Notes under the pieces: generated by a model
Told to the model about the DNA's origin: nothing
The model's database searches: none
Seen by the model: the letters and a program-made list of their open reading frames with translations, nothing else
Assembly: GCF_019904155.1 (NCBI RefSeq)
Contig: NZ_JAHCMB010000187.1
Span: 62,001 to 126,000 of the forward strand
Length of the DNA stretch: 64,000 nucleotides
Origin: Paenibacillus sinensis
GTDB taxonomy: Bacteria; Bacillota; Bacilli; Paenibacillales; Paenibacillaceae
Reading direction: 5' to 3'
In this document: positions 50,683 through 58,980 of the stretch, piece after piece
Numbering within the stretch: position 1 is the stretch's first letter
Layout: each line of letters begins with the position of its first letter
Made by a program: the position numbers and the translations under genes

Positions 50683-52926
50683 TTGAAGAAATATGTGTTG
50701 TTACTGTTGATCGGCCTGTTATGGCTGCCCGGCCTGTGCTCCGCAGCGGCGATTCCGGAGCGCACAGGCATTGTAACCGACCGGGCGGGAATGCTGACCT
50801 CCGGCGAAGCAAGCGAGCTCTCCCGGGAAGCGGAGAGCGGAAATTACCATCTGTACGTGCTGACGATCGATTCCTTGAACGGCGAATCCTCTTCCGCATA
50901 TGCGGCAGATGTCTACGACACTTGGCGCCTGTCGGGCCGTGACATCCTGCTGCTTCTCTCTTCCGGTGACCAGCAGGCGGAGCTCAGCTTCATCAATCCG
51001 CAGCTCCAGGACGCCCTGAATTCCTGGTCCTCCCGCAGCGGAGCCGGAACCGGAACGGCGGCGGTCAAGCATGTGATCGATGCCTACTTCATCCCCCAAG
51101 CTCAGAGCGGAGATTTCGCGGGCGGCATCCGGTCGCTTGCTGGCGCCCTCAATGACATCGGCGCCGGTAAAGGGGGCGCAGCAACATCCTCCAAAGGAGG
51201 CGCCTTCCCGCTGGGAACGATTGCCGCCCTCTTGGTCGGCGTGCTGATACTCGGTGCGGTTGCCTATGTGGCGATCTCCGGCTCCCGGCTGCGCAAGCGG
51301 CTGGCGGAGCGGCGCGAGCAGATCGGCGACCTGCTCGTGCGGGCCAACCGGGCGCTGGATTCTCTGAAGCCGTTCCAAGGCATTGTGCAGGGCAAGACTG
51401 GCGAAATGGCGGAGGGAATCTCCTCGCGTCTCTCGAACGCGCTTATCGAGCTCTCCACCTTAAATTCGGAGAATCAGGGAGCCCTCCCTGCACTCTGGAA
51501 GCTGGGAGCCCTGCGGACGGCAATCGGCGGCCTCCAGGAGAAAGAAGGCTCCTACCGGAGCTTGCTGGAGGGAGAGGAGAAGCAGATCGCGATCATCAGC
51601 GAGGCGGACCGCGGCGTCAAAGTGAAGATCAACGAGCTGAAGCAGGATATGCCCGAGCTGAACGAGGACCTTCAGGAGACGCTGAAGGAGACGGGATTCG
51701 GGCTTCAGGAGATCGCGGAAGACCTGAAGGAGCTGTCCGAGGATACGGACAAGGCGGACCAGCTGGAGCTGTTCGATCCGGTAGCGGCCCAGGAGCTTGC
51801 CGGTGAGGCGCAGGCGAAGCAAGAGCAGATCGAACGGGATATTCAGGACGTTGAGATCTACCGTAACAAGCTGCGCGAATTTCCGGAACGCCTGGCGGCT
51901 GCCCGGGCCAGGATTGCGGAAGTAATCCAGGCGAACTCGCTTCAGAACATGAAGGTGAAGCCTTACGACAATCTGGAGACGGCTTCCGCCCGGATGGGGA
52001 CTCTGGAAGCACCGCTGAGCAGCGGCCGGATGGACGAGGTGCGGAGCATTTCCGGAGCGGTCGATGTGCTGGTCGAGGATGCTGTCGCTATGACTGAGCG
52101 GCAGGCACGGCTGCGGGAGAGCAACCGCAGCGATCTTGGCACGGCCCGCAGCGGCTTCGGCGCTCTCCGCCAGCGCCAGAGCGAGCTGGAGAGCCGGATT
52201 TCGGAAGCCGGTCGCCGCTTCGACTCGCGGCATATCGCCTCGCCGCAGGCGGCGCTGGACGAATGGAGCCGCCGCATAGCGGAAGCGGAGGGCGAGCTGC
52301 CCCGGATCGAAGCGCTGACGAGCGATGAGCGCGGGGAATTCGAGCAGGCCCGCACCGCACTGGACCGCCTGCTGGCGCTCCAGGAGGAAAGCGGCCGCGC
52401 GCTCTCCGGCGCGTCCGATGCCGTCGCCGGGCTTGGCGACCGGCTGAACCGCGTAAGCGCGGCGCTCCAGGAAGGCGAGAGCCGGCTGGAGGCGGCCCGG
52501 ATGCAGCTGCGCAGCAAGGGCCTGTCTCTGGGGGGCGGACTCTCGCTCTCGTCCGTCCCGGGATACCGGGAGCTGCAGAGCGGCCTGGCCGCCGGACCCT
52601 ACAACCTCGACGAGCTGGAGGCAGCGGCCCGGAGCTATGCCGCTCAGGTCGCCCAGATCGCGGATGAGGCGGCCCGCCTGATCCGCCAGCGCGAAGAAGA
52701 GGAGCGCCGGGCCCAGATGGCGATGCTTGAGGAGCAGGCGCGCAGACAGCAGCGTCCGCCGGGAACGCCTCCCTTCGGAGGCGGAGGTTTTGGCGGCGGC
52801 GGTGGTTTCGGCGGCGGCGGTGGCCGCAGCGGGGGCGGCAACAGCGGCGGGGGCGGGGGCGGCCGCTCCTCCGGCGGCTCCTCCTGGGGAGGCGGCGGCA
52901 AGTCGGGCGGCGGCTCCAAGTGGTAG
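50683..52926 (+). CDS. TPM-domain membrane protein with long coiled coil and Gly-rich tail
   Basis: The roughly 747-residue protein has a signal peptide (to about residue 22) and a TPM_phosphatase domain (about 25-160; GIVTDRAGMLTSGE, YAADVYDTWRLSGRDILLLLS). A TM helix (about 188-208) is followed by about 450 residues of highly charged coiled coil and a C-terminal GGGFGGGGG-type tail with Ser/Trp/Lys. Family members such as YgcG are usually about 250-300 residues, so the coiled coil is an extension. The TTG at 50683 is chosen because GGAG lies nine bases upstream. It probably acts in envelope or membrane-protein quality control; unproven. Confidence 0.85.
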   Translation: MKKYVLLLLIGLLWLPGLCSAAAIPERTGIVTDRAGMLTSGEASELSREAESGNYHLYVLTIDSLNGESSSAYAADVYDTWRLSGRDILLLLSSGDQQAELSFINPQLQDALNSWSSRSGAGTGTAAVKHVIDAYFIPQAQSGDFAGGIRSLAGALNDIGAGKGGAATSSKGGAFPLGTIAALLVGVLILGAVAYVAISGSRLRKRLAERREQIGDLLVRANRALDSLKPFQGIVQGKTGEMAEGISSRLSNALIELSTLNSENQGALPALWKLGALRTAIGGLQEKEGSYRSLLEGEEKQIAIISEADRGVKVKINELKQDMPELNEDLQETLKETGFGLQEIAEDLKELSEDTDKADQLELFDPVAAQELAGEAQAKQEQIERDIQDVEIYRNKLREFPERLAAARARIAEVIQANSLQNMKVKPYDNLETASARMGTLEAPLSSGRMDEVRSISGAVDVLVEDAVAMTERQARLRESNRSDLGTARSGFGALRQRQSELESRISEAGRRFDSRHIASPQAALDEWSRRIAEAEGELPRIEALTSDERGEFEQARTALDRLLALQEESGRALSGASDAVAGLGDRLNRVSAALQEGESRLEAARMQLRSKGLSLGGGLSLSSVPGYRELQSGLAAGPYNLDELEAAARSYAAQVAQIADEAARLIRQREEEERRAQMAMLEEQARRQQRPPGTPPFGGGGFGGGGGFGGGGGRSGGGNSGGGGGGRSSGGSSWGGGGKSGGGSKW

Positions 52927-53032
52927 GAGCGCCGGGCCCACAGGCGGAGACTGTTTCCGGCTCGTGCCAATCCGCCGGCGCCGGGCCATGAAAGTCAAGC
53001 CTTCCCGGCAAAGGCAGCGGCCTGACTGGAAT

Positions 53033-53095
53033 TTGTCTCGGCTTGAACGTGTTCGGCATGAACGTTTCCGACTTGAACGTGTCCGACTTGAACGT
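53033..53095. repeat. Four imperfect tandem 15-bp repeats near the TPM/LysR terminator
   Basis: About four copies of GTGTCCGACTTGAAC-like units lie between 53033 and 53095, just before the terminator stem, whose loop also reads TTGAAC. They lie outside any gene I would call. Confidence 0.5.
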
Positions 53096-53137
53096 AACAA
53101 GCGCCGCTGGTCTTGAACGACCGGCGGCGCTTGTTGT
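53096..53137. terminator. Bidirectional terminator between the TPM and LysR genes
   Basis: AACAAGCGCCGCTGGTC (53096-53112) and GACCGGCGGCGCTTGTT (53119-53135) pair with one wobble around a 6-base loop. Confidence 0.8.
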
Positions 53138-53185
53138 TGTGCACACTCCGGATGGCTGGGAACCCGCTGGATGCCGCCATGATGC

Positions 53186-54070
53186 CTATTCCATCGGCAG
53201 ACCCTGCATCGTCTCGATGAACCGCCGCTGTGAAGGCGACAGCCAGCGGTCCTTGCGGTAAACCAGCTGAATCTGAAAGCCCAGGCCGCCGCCATCAGCA
53301 ACCGGAACTGCCTTCAGTTCACCCTTTTCCACCTCATCCTTAATCGTATAACCCGGCAGATAAGCAATTCCCCATTCATGCCTGACCGCCTGCTTGATTC
53401 CCTCCAGATTCCCAAGCTCCAGCTCGATCCGGGGCGAAATCCCCCGCTCCTTCAGCTCATGCAGCAGATGGTTCCGGTACGTGCAGCTCTCCTCGGTGAG
53501 CACCAGCTTCTCCCCGGCCAGCATGGCAAAATCCGCCGATTCCCGCCCCGCGAGATGATGCCCTGGAGGGACGACGACGAAGAACTCCTCCTGGCTCAGA
53601 GTCAGCGTGGTCAGGTCATCCAGCATACAGGGCTTGTCGAAGATCAGCCCGAAATCCGCTGTCTTATTCCGGACCGAAGCGATAATGTCCGGCTCGGAGC
53701 CGGGGACCACGCGCAGCCGGATACCGGGATAGGCGCTGCGGTAGCGGTGCAGCCGGTGAGGCAGGAAATAGGCGGCCAGCGTCTCGATCGAGCCTACGGT
53801 CAGCTCGCCGGAATGCCCTTCCGAGACGGCTTCCTTGGCTTCCTCCGCCAGCGCGAGAATATGGCGGGCATACCCGAGAAGCGTCCGCCCGGCGAAGGTC
53901 GGCGCCATCCCCCGGCCGGAGCGCTCCAGCAGCTTCGCGCCGTACAGCTCCTCCAGCTTGGCGATCTGGGCGGTAATGCTGGACTGGGCATAGCCGAGGT
54001 TCTCCGCGGCCCGTGTGTAGCTGCCGCTTTCCGCTACCTCGCAGAACGTGCGCAAATACGTAAGTTCCAT
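53186..54070 (-). CDS. LysR family transcriptional regulator
   Basis: The 294-residue regulator has an N-terminal HTH (YLRTFCEVAESGSYTRAAENLGYAQSSITAQIAKLE) and a C-terminal LysR substrate-binding domain (about 90-290). It is transcribed divergently from a rhodanese gene, and two dyads lie between them. It probably controls that gene and itself; the co-inducer is unknown. Confidence 0.93.
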   Translation of the reverse strand: MELTYLRTFCEVAESGSYTRAAENLGYAQSSITAQIAKLEELYGAKLLERSGRGMAPTFAGRTLLGYARHILALAEEAKEAVSEGHSGELTVGSIETLAAYFLPHRLHRYRSAYPGIRLRVVPGSEPDIIASVRNKTADFGLIFDKPCMLDDLTTLTLSQEEFFVVVPPGHHLAGRESADFAMLAGEKLVLTEESCTYRNHLLHELKERGISPRIELELGNLEGIKQAVRHEWGIAYLPGYTIKDEVEKGELKAVPVADGGGLGFQIQLVYRKDRWLSPSQRRFIETMQGLPME

Positions 54071-54091
54071 ACCGTTACCCTCTCTATTATC

Positions 54092-54128
54092 AATTATTTC
54101 GATAATTGCTATCTATAACTATAGATAA
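54092..54128. promoter_or_regulatory. Two adjacent dyads in the LysR/rhodanese divergent promoter
   Basis: CAATTAT-TTCG-ATAATTG (54092-54109) is followed after one base by TATCTAT-AACT-ATAGATA (54111-54128). Both are 7-4-7 inverted repeats. Paired dyads in a divergent region are typical of LysR recognition and activation sites. Confidence 0.6.
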
Positions 54129-54207
54129 CGGCAATATCTCTTTCAAGCTACAATAACGAAGAGGACAGACGCTCCGTCAAAAAGATGAATCATGAGGAGG
54201 CATCATC

Positions 54208-54666
54208 ATGAACGCACGACCCAAAAGCCAGGTATTGGCCGTTCCAGCCGCCGGCCCCGTAGAAGCAGCGGCCCACTTCGCCGCCAAGGAGGCCTTCGAG
54301 ACCGATGTCGCCGATGTCGCGTATGATCTCCGCGAAGGCATCGCGGGCTTCATTCTGGTCGATGTTCGCGATGCCCGCTCCTTCGGGGAGGCGCATCTGC
54401 CCGGCGCGGTATCCATTCCTTCCGGCCGGCTGCGCCCCGGCGATGAAGAATCGCTGCCACGCGGCCAGACGCTGGTGCTGTACTGCTGGGGCCCCGCCTG
54501 CAACGGGGCAAGCAAAGCGGCGGCAAGACTTGCCCGCCAGGGATACGCCGTCAAGGAGATGCTTGGCGGCATCGAGTATTGGCGTAAGGAGGGCGGGCCA
54601 GTAGAGGGCACGCTCCGCGAAGAAGCGCCCCTCTGCTACCGGATGCCGGCCTGGCCGGAACGTTAA
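54208..54666 (+). CDS. Rhodanese-like domain protein
   Basis: The 152-residue protein has a single rhodanese homology domain: ILVDVRDARSFGEAHLPGAVSIP, then the active-site loop YCWGPACNGASKAAARL and GYAVKEMLGGIEYWRKEGG. The loop has cysteines but not the simple CxxGxR form of classical thiosulfate sulfurtransferases, so activity is uncertain. GAGGAGG precedes the ATG. It is divergent from, and probably controlled by, the LysR regulator. Confidence 0.9.
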   Translation: MNARPKSQVLAVPAAGPVEAAAHFAAKEAFETDVADVAYDLREGIAGFILVDVRDARSFGEAHLPGAVSIPSGRLRPGDEESLPRGQTLVLYCWGPACNGASKAAARLARQGYAVKEMLGGIEYWRKEGGPVEGTLREEAPLCYRMPAWPER

Positions 54667-54735
54667 CCGGTAACCGGCAGCCGATTTCGATCAAACGGCC
54701 CCCTCCCCTTCGTCCCTGCACAGCCGCAACAATGC

Positions 54736-54784
54736 AAAAGACCCTCGCCTGCCGCTTCTCAAAGCGGCGAGCAAGGGTCTTTTT
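54736..54784. terminator. Bidirectional terminator between the rhodanese and FNT genes
   Basis: AAAAGACCCT (54736-54745) pairs with AGGGTCTTTT (54774-54783), with an inner GCCGCTT/AAGCGGC stem. T and A tracts are present on both sides. Confidence 0.85.
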
Positions 54785-54839
54785 CACAAGAAATCCAATC
54801 ATTAAATCGCTTGTCCCAGGGGGCTGAATGGTCCGCCGC

Positions 54840-55631
54840 TTAGGCATGATCCTCCGTATCCAGGAACGGCTTGTTCACATAATAATACATGACGCCCATC
54901 AGCACGCCGCCGCCGATGAGGTTGCCGAAGGTAACCGGTATCAGATTATGAAACACGCCTCCCCAGGAGATCGTGCCCGGATGATTCAGCACAAGCGCGA
55001 TGGCGAAGGTACACATGTTGGCGATGCTGTGCTCGTAGCCGGAAATGAAGAAGCAGAAGACGAACAGCACCATGGCGAACATTTTAGCCCCATCGGTCTT
55101 CATGGACATGGGGACGAAGAAGGCCAGACAGACGAGCCAGTTACAAAGGATAGCCCGCCAGAAGAGCTCAAAAGCGGGGGCTTCCATTTTATGTTCCACA
55201 ACGCTCAGCAGGAAGCCGTTCACATTCGAAGCATCGAACAAGCCTGTCAGATAAATGAGCAGTGCGAAGGCCCCCGCACCAAGAATATTGCCGACATAGC
55301 TCAGCACCCACATTCGCCCGACATCGGTCCACCGCATTTTTCGGCGCAGGGCCGTATAGGTGTAGTAGAACGTGTCGCCGGTGAATAAATCCCCTCCCCC
55401 GTAGGAGATCAGGATGATGGCGGCGCCGAAGGTAACGGCGGCCATTGGATAAGTGAGCGGAGACTGCTCCATGAAGAAGAAGTTGCCCGTCTTGAACGCG
55501 ACGATAACGCCGAATCCGATAAACATACTGGCCAGCATGGCGCGGGCGATATAGCGAAAAATACTGTTTCGGTAGATCTTTTGCTTCTTTAGAGCAAGTT
55601 GCTCGACTTTAAGCAGCGCTTCTTGTTCCAT
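54840..55631 (-). CDS. Formate/nitrite transporter family channel (FNT)
   Basis: The 263-residue, six-TM protein of the FocA/NirC family contains FVIxxGF-like TM1 (MFIGFGVIVAFKTG), GGGDLFTGDTFYY, ILCNWLVCLA and GYEHSIANM with the central histidine. It should pass nitrite, formate or related monovalent anions through a pentameric pore. No nitrate/nitrite reductase or formate lyase genes are nearby to fix the substrate. It is monocistronic. Confidence 0.92.
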   Translation of the reverse strand: MEQEALLKVEQLALKKQKIYRNSIFRYIARAMLASMFIGFGVIVAFKTGNFFFMEQSPLTYPMAAVTFGAAIILISYGGGDLFTGDTFYYTYTALRRKMRWTDVGRMWVLSYVGNILGAGAFALLIYLTGLFDASNVNGFLLSVVEHKMEAPAFELFWRAILCNWLVCLAFFVPMSMKTDGAKMFAMVLFVFCFFISGYEHSIANMCTFAIALVLNHPGTISWGGVFHNLIPVTFGNLIGGGVLMGVMYYYVNKPFLDTEDHA

Positions 55632-55733
55632 AGTTCCTCCGAAGGATGGGATTTTTAACTTATTATTCCCAATAACCCGTAAGAAATCGCTTGAATCATC
55701 ATCCTACGGAGGTTCGTTACCCGGCCGGTTCGC

Positions 55734-55823
55734 TCACTCTTCGTCGTTCAGTGAAGCAATCCCGTCCGCCTTCTCGCTGCTGGCCACCACAATCAGCACC
55801 AGGATCAGACCGCCCAGGATCAT
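55734..55823 (-). CDS. Candidate small single-pass membrane protein (29 aa)
   Basis: This short reverse-strand ORF begins ATG at 55823 and reads MILGGLILVLIVVASSEKAD, then nine further polar residues ending in DEE. There is one hydrophobic helix and an acidic tail. A very strong SD (GGGGAGGAGG) lies 10 bases upstream; an in-frame ATG at 55847 lacks an SD. It lies between the TelA and FNT genes. No family was recognised and the call rests only on SD and composition. Confidence 0.4.
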   Translation of the reverse strand: MILGGLILVLIVVASSEKADGIASLNDEE

Positions 55824-55929
55824 AATGCAAAATCCTCCTCCCCGCATCGCCGCGCGCCTTGTCGCAGTGTATGAACGGGAGAGGAGGATTATGATGGGTG
55901 CCCAATTTAGACGCAGAAGTTAGAGCCGG

Positions 55930-57027
55930 TCAGTTCAAAAAGCTGCCGAGCCCGTTGTCCGCTTCCTGGTTCAGCGCCTGGGGGCGGTTCTGCTCGCCCT
56001 GTCCGAGACGGTTGCCGAGCTGTGTATTGATCGCGGTCATTTTAGTCGTGTAATCCTGACAGCTCTCGATAATGCGGCGGTTGGACTGCTCAGACGTATC
56101 GAGGGCGGACATCAGATCGCCGATCGCCTGATTGACGGCTTCCATGGACATGGAAGGCTTGGCCAGAAGCTCAGTCGTCTTCTCGGTTGTCGTGCGCAGC
56201 AGCCGCGCGTTCTCCTTGAACTGGTCCTCGATCGTCTTGTTGGTCGCCTCGACGGCGGAGATGACATTCTCCTGGTCTGCCAGCGACATGGCAATCATGG
56301 CCGAGACGGTAATGAGATTCGAAGTCTTGTCGATCGCATTGTTCACGGAGTCGATCAGCTTGTCGTTGTTGTCGTTGATGATGTCCGTGGCGGCGATCGC
56401 CTGATTGTACAGCATGATCATTTCGGTCATCGACTGGATGCGCGTTACGACCTTGCGCAGGCCTCTCTCCAGATAGGTCTTGCGGTACTCGTTCTCCGGC
56501 TTGGCGATTTCGGCATCGAACAGATCCTTCAGCCGGTTGCCGAACGCGATTTTGGTCTGGAGATTATAGATCTCATCCATGGAGGTGCGCTTGAGCTGGC
56601 GCATGTTGACAATGCTCTCCTCCAGCGTGTCCCTGCCATCCCGGAGGCCGGTGATGATGGCATCGATATTCGTACGGACGGACTGATACTTGTAGACGTA
56701 ATTCTTGAGCGGGCTTTTGCGGAGCATTTTGCCGAAGAAGCTCACATTCTTGCTCTGCTGCAGATCCTCGCACTCGTTCCGCAGCTTCAAGATCATGTTC
56801 GACACTTCAGTCCGCTTCCCGCTCATCAGCTCGTTAACCGGACGGTCCAGCAGCTTCAGCGTCTGTCCCGCCTTCTCCTGCGTCTTGACGCCCAGCTTGC
56901 CGATATCGTCCATCAGCGTGTCCAACTGGACGGTGTCGGTCTTCGCGACCCTCTCAATCAACTGCGAGGCTTCCTGAACTACCTTGTCCTCGTCTTCCTT
57001 CTTCAGTGGAATCAGCGGTGTGGACAT
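55930..57027 (-). CDS. telA: Toxic anion resistance protein, TelA family
   Basis: The 365-residue, largely alpha-helical cytoplasmic protein covers the full TelA family length. It shows GKMLRKSPLKNYVYKYQSVRTNIDAI, the KTYLERGLRKVVTRIQSM block and the C-terminal half with DKTSNLITVSAMIAM. TelA (B. subtilis YaaN/YceH) is linked to tellurite and other stress resistance and to Ter systems; its biochemical role is unknown. AGGAGGG precedes the ATG, 11 bases after the XpaC-like gene. It is the last gene of the Ter-type module. Confidence 0.93.
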   Translation of the reverse strand: MSTPLIPLKKEDEDKVVQEASQLIERVAKTDTVQLDTLMDDIGKLGVKTQEKAGQTLKLLDRPVNELMSGKRTEVSNMILKLRNECEDLQQSKNVSFFGKMLRKSPLKNYVYKYQSVRTNIDAIITGLRDGRDTLEESIVNMRQLKRTSMDEIYNLQTKIAFGNRLKDLFDAEIAKPENEYRKTYLERGLRKVVTRIQSMTEMIMLYNQAIAATDIINDNNDKLIDSVNNAIDKTSNLITVSAMIAMSLADQENVISAVEATNKTIEDQFKENARLLRTTTEKTTELLAKPSMSMEAVNQAIGDLMSALDTSEQSNRRIIESCQDYTTKMTAINTQLGNRLGQGEQNRPQALNQEADNGLGSFLN

Positions 57028-57038
57028 GCTCTTCCCTC

Positions 57039-57842
57039 CTATAATTCGGCGCTGTTGTAGCGCTGGTGAATCAGCTCCGCTTTGTTCTGCAGCTCCATCA
57101 GATCCTTGTGCTCGATTGATGAAGCAATCTCGGTGATTTTGGAATCAATGTCCCGAAGACCATTCAGCAGCGTCCGGCGGTTCCGGGTCTTGGCTTCGCC
57201 GCCGAGTCTAAGGAACGGGTTAATCACGCCATTCAGGTCCTTCAGCACGAGGCGGCGGATCGTGTGGTTGATCTCGCCGCTGTTCAGCTCCTGAAGCTGC
57301 GGAATGACGCGCTGCAGGCGGGCGAACAGGGCAAGCGACTTCTCGACGATTTCATTGTCGAGCGTGTCCTTTTGGCCCTCGGAGATGATCATATCCTCCA
57401 GAATGCCGAGGTACTCGACCACGGGAAGGAATTCGGTGCTGATTCCTCCGCCGCCGCGGCCCGCTGCTCCGCTTCCGGGCTCCCCTGCGGGATGCGCCGC
57501 ATGGGAGCCGGAGGCGCTCGCCTGGGATGCGTCCGCCTGCCCGCGGGGGCCTGCTGCGCCTGCGCCATCCGGGGCACCGGGACGCCCGCCGGCGCCCGGA
57601 AGGCCGCCTCTGCCCCCGGCGCCGCCGGCTCCTGGCCGGGACGGCAGCGAGGCAGTCTCCTGGCCGGCCGGCAGCACTTCTTCCGGCAGATTGCTCTGCC
57701 GGCGTCCGCCGCCCATCAGCCCGAACGCCGCCCCGCCAATGGGAAGCAGCAGGGACAGCATTTCCGGCAGAATGGAGCTCGTCAGCACGGCCGCGGCGTA
57801 GCCAACGCCTGCATATACCAATACTTTTGCTTGAGATTTCAT
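57039..57842 (-). CDS. xpaC: XpaC-like protein (5-bromo-4-chloroindolyl phosphate hydrolysis family)
   Basis: The roughly 267-residue protein has an N-terminal hydrophobic hairpin (KVLVYAGVGYAAAVL and LPIGGAAFGLMGG), a Gly/Ala/Pro-rich linker (about 50-130) and an XpaC helical domain (about 140-265; VVEYLGILEDMI, IRRLVLKDLNGVINPFLRL). B. subtilis pairs xpaC with the telA homologue yaaN in the same order. The ATG at 57842 follows GAGGTG. The linker is much longer than in Bacillus XpaC and is part of a low-complexity trend in this operon. Biochemical function is unclear despite the historical name. Confidence 0.85.
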   Translation of the reverse strand: MKSQAKVLVYAGVGYAAAVLTSSILPEMLSLLLPIGGAAFGLMGGGRRQSNLPEEVLPAGQETASLPSRPGAGGAGGRGGLPGAGGRPGAPDGAGAAGPRGQADASQASASGSHAAHPAGEPGSGAAGRGGGGISTEFLPVVEYLGILEDMIISEGQKDTLDNEIVEKSLALFARLQRVIPQLQELNSGEINHTIRRLVLKDLNGVINPFLRLGGEAKTRNRRTLLNGLRDIDSKITEIASSIEHKDLMELQNKAELIHQRYNSAEL

Positions 57843-57927
57843 CGTAGTCACCTCTTAGGCCATCTTTCCCCGGGGATCTATAGCCTGTCTTCTTTGGAAG
57901 AAAAGTAACATTTTCCGCGCGCTCCTG

Positions 57928-58980
57928 TCAATTGAATCGCTCCGGCAGCCGGTGCTCCTGCCGCTGGACAATCACCGGCTGCTCGATATGGGTCGCCAGG
58001 ATATCGGCTTTCAGCTCCATCGCCGGGACTTCGCCGCCGAGCGCGCTTTTTACCGCCAAATAGGGGAAATTGATGCCGGACAGACAGGAAAGATGCAGCC
58101 CGCCTGACATTCTGGGATTGATCTCCAGCAGTTTCGCCGTCTCTTGGTTATACTTCATTTGGATATTAAAGTTGTAGGGAAAGCGGAAGGTTTCCGCCAC
58201 CCGGGCCGCCAGCTCCAGAAAGCCGGTATGCCGTTCCAGCAGACGCAGGCGTCCGCCCGCCTTCCGGCGCGGAACCGCTGCAAGCAGACGCCCCTCTCCG
58301 TCAGACAGGCAGTCAATGCTGTATTCGTCCCCTTCCAGAAGCTCCATCACCATCAGATCGGGGAAGGAGGGCGCCTTCGCCAGAATCGTCTGCACCTCCT
58401 CCATGGAGATGCAGGGCTTCACGTAGCCAAACAGCTCCGACAGGTGATCCCGCTGGTTGTCGATGATCCGAAACCCGAGGCCGCCCTCGGAATCATTGGG
58501 CTTGAAGCAGACGCGATAGCCCATGTCCCCGAGCTCCCGGCAGGCTTCGCCGAATGCTTCCGCGCTGCGGACAATCCGGTACTCGGGAACCGGCATAATG
58601 CCGGTCGCCCGCACGCGCTCGTAGAAGCTGGCCTTGAGCATGACACTCTCCAGCAGCTCCGCATCCCGGCAGACCAGCACCTTGGTTCCGATCTCATCAA
58701 ACCGCGCGATATGCCGCGAAATCTCAAGCATGTGCAGCCGGGGGATGAACACGTCAATGGCGTGCCTGCGGCAGAATTCCAGGCAGAATTCCATGTAGGC
58801 CAGTCCCGTAAGTTCAGGCTCCGTCTCGGCAACATCGGCCCCCTGAAGCGACATATGATTAATATCGGGATGGGTTGCATAAATCGTGAACGGCACGCCG
58901 TCCGGATTCTCGCGAATCAGATTCATATAGTGATAGGCGACCGAGAACCAGCGGTTAAAATAGACGCGGACGGGCTTCAT
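57928..58980 (-). CDS. ATP-grasp protein of the Ter-linked biosynthetic module
   Basis: The 350-residue protein has an N-terminal preATP-grasp region (1-110) and an ATP-grasp core (about 110-310) with CFKPNDSEGGLGFRI (nucleotide/phosphate loop), VMELLEGDEYSIDCL and KLLEINPRMSGGLHL (Mg-binding ExNPR). Such enzymes ligate a carboxylate to an amine or thiol using ATP. Its start overlaps the stop of the HAD gene (ATGA). Comparative studies of Ter systems list an ATP-grasp of this type among enzymes proposed to make a nucleoside-like metabolite. Confidence 0.9.
   Translation of the reverse strand: MKPVRVYFNRWFSVAYHYMNLIRENPDGVPFTIYATHPDINHMSLQGADVAETEPELTGLAYMEFCLEFCRRHAIDVFIPRLHMLEISRHIARFDEIGTKVLVCRDAELLESVMLKASFYERVRATGIMPVPEYRIVRSAEAFGEACRELGDMGYRVCFKPNDSEGGLGFRIIDNQRDHLSELFGYVKPCISMEEVQTILAKAPSFPDLMVMELLEGDEYSIDCLSDGEGRLLAAVPRRKAGGRLRLLERHTGFLELAARVAETFRFPYNFNIQMKYNQETAKLLEINPRMSGGLHLSCLSGINFPYLAVKSALGGEVPAMELKADILATHIEQPVIVQRQEHRLPERFN

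Noticed and set aside
52760-52925. GGC-rich repeat as a possible independent repeat element
   Set aside because: It is in frame with and fully explained by the Gly-rich C-terminal tail typical of TPM/YgcG proteins.
51460-53301. 613-codon reverse-strand open frame across the TPM gene
   Set aside because: It is antisense to the coiled-coil and Gly-rich tail of the TPM protein. The Pro/Arg/Ala-rich translation is the mirror of GGC repeats, with no SD.
55860-55925. Ten-codon forward ORF behind GGAGG at about 55875
   Set aside because: It is too short and lacks any hydrophobic or conserved feature; the SD is probably part of the inverted repeat with the reverse-strand ORF.
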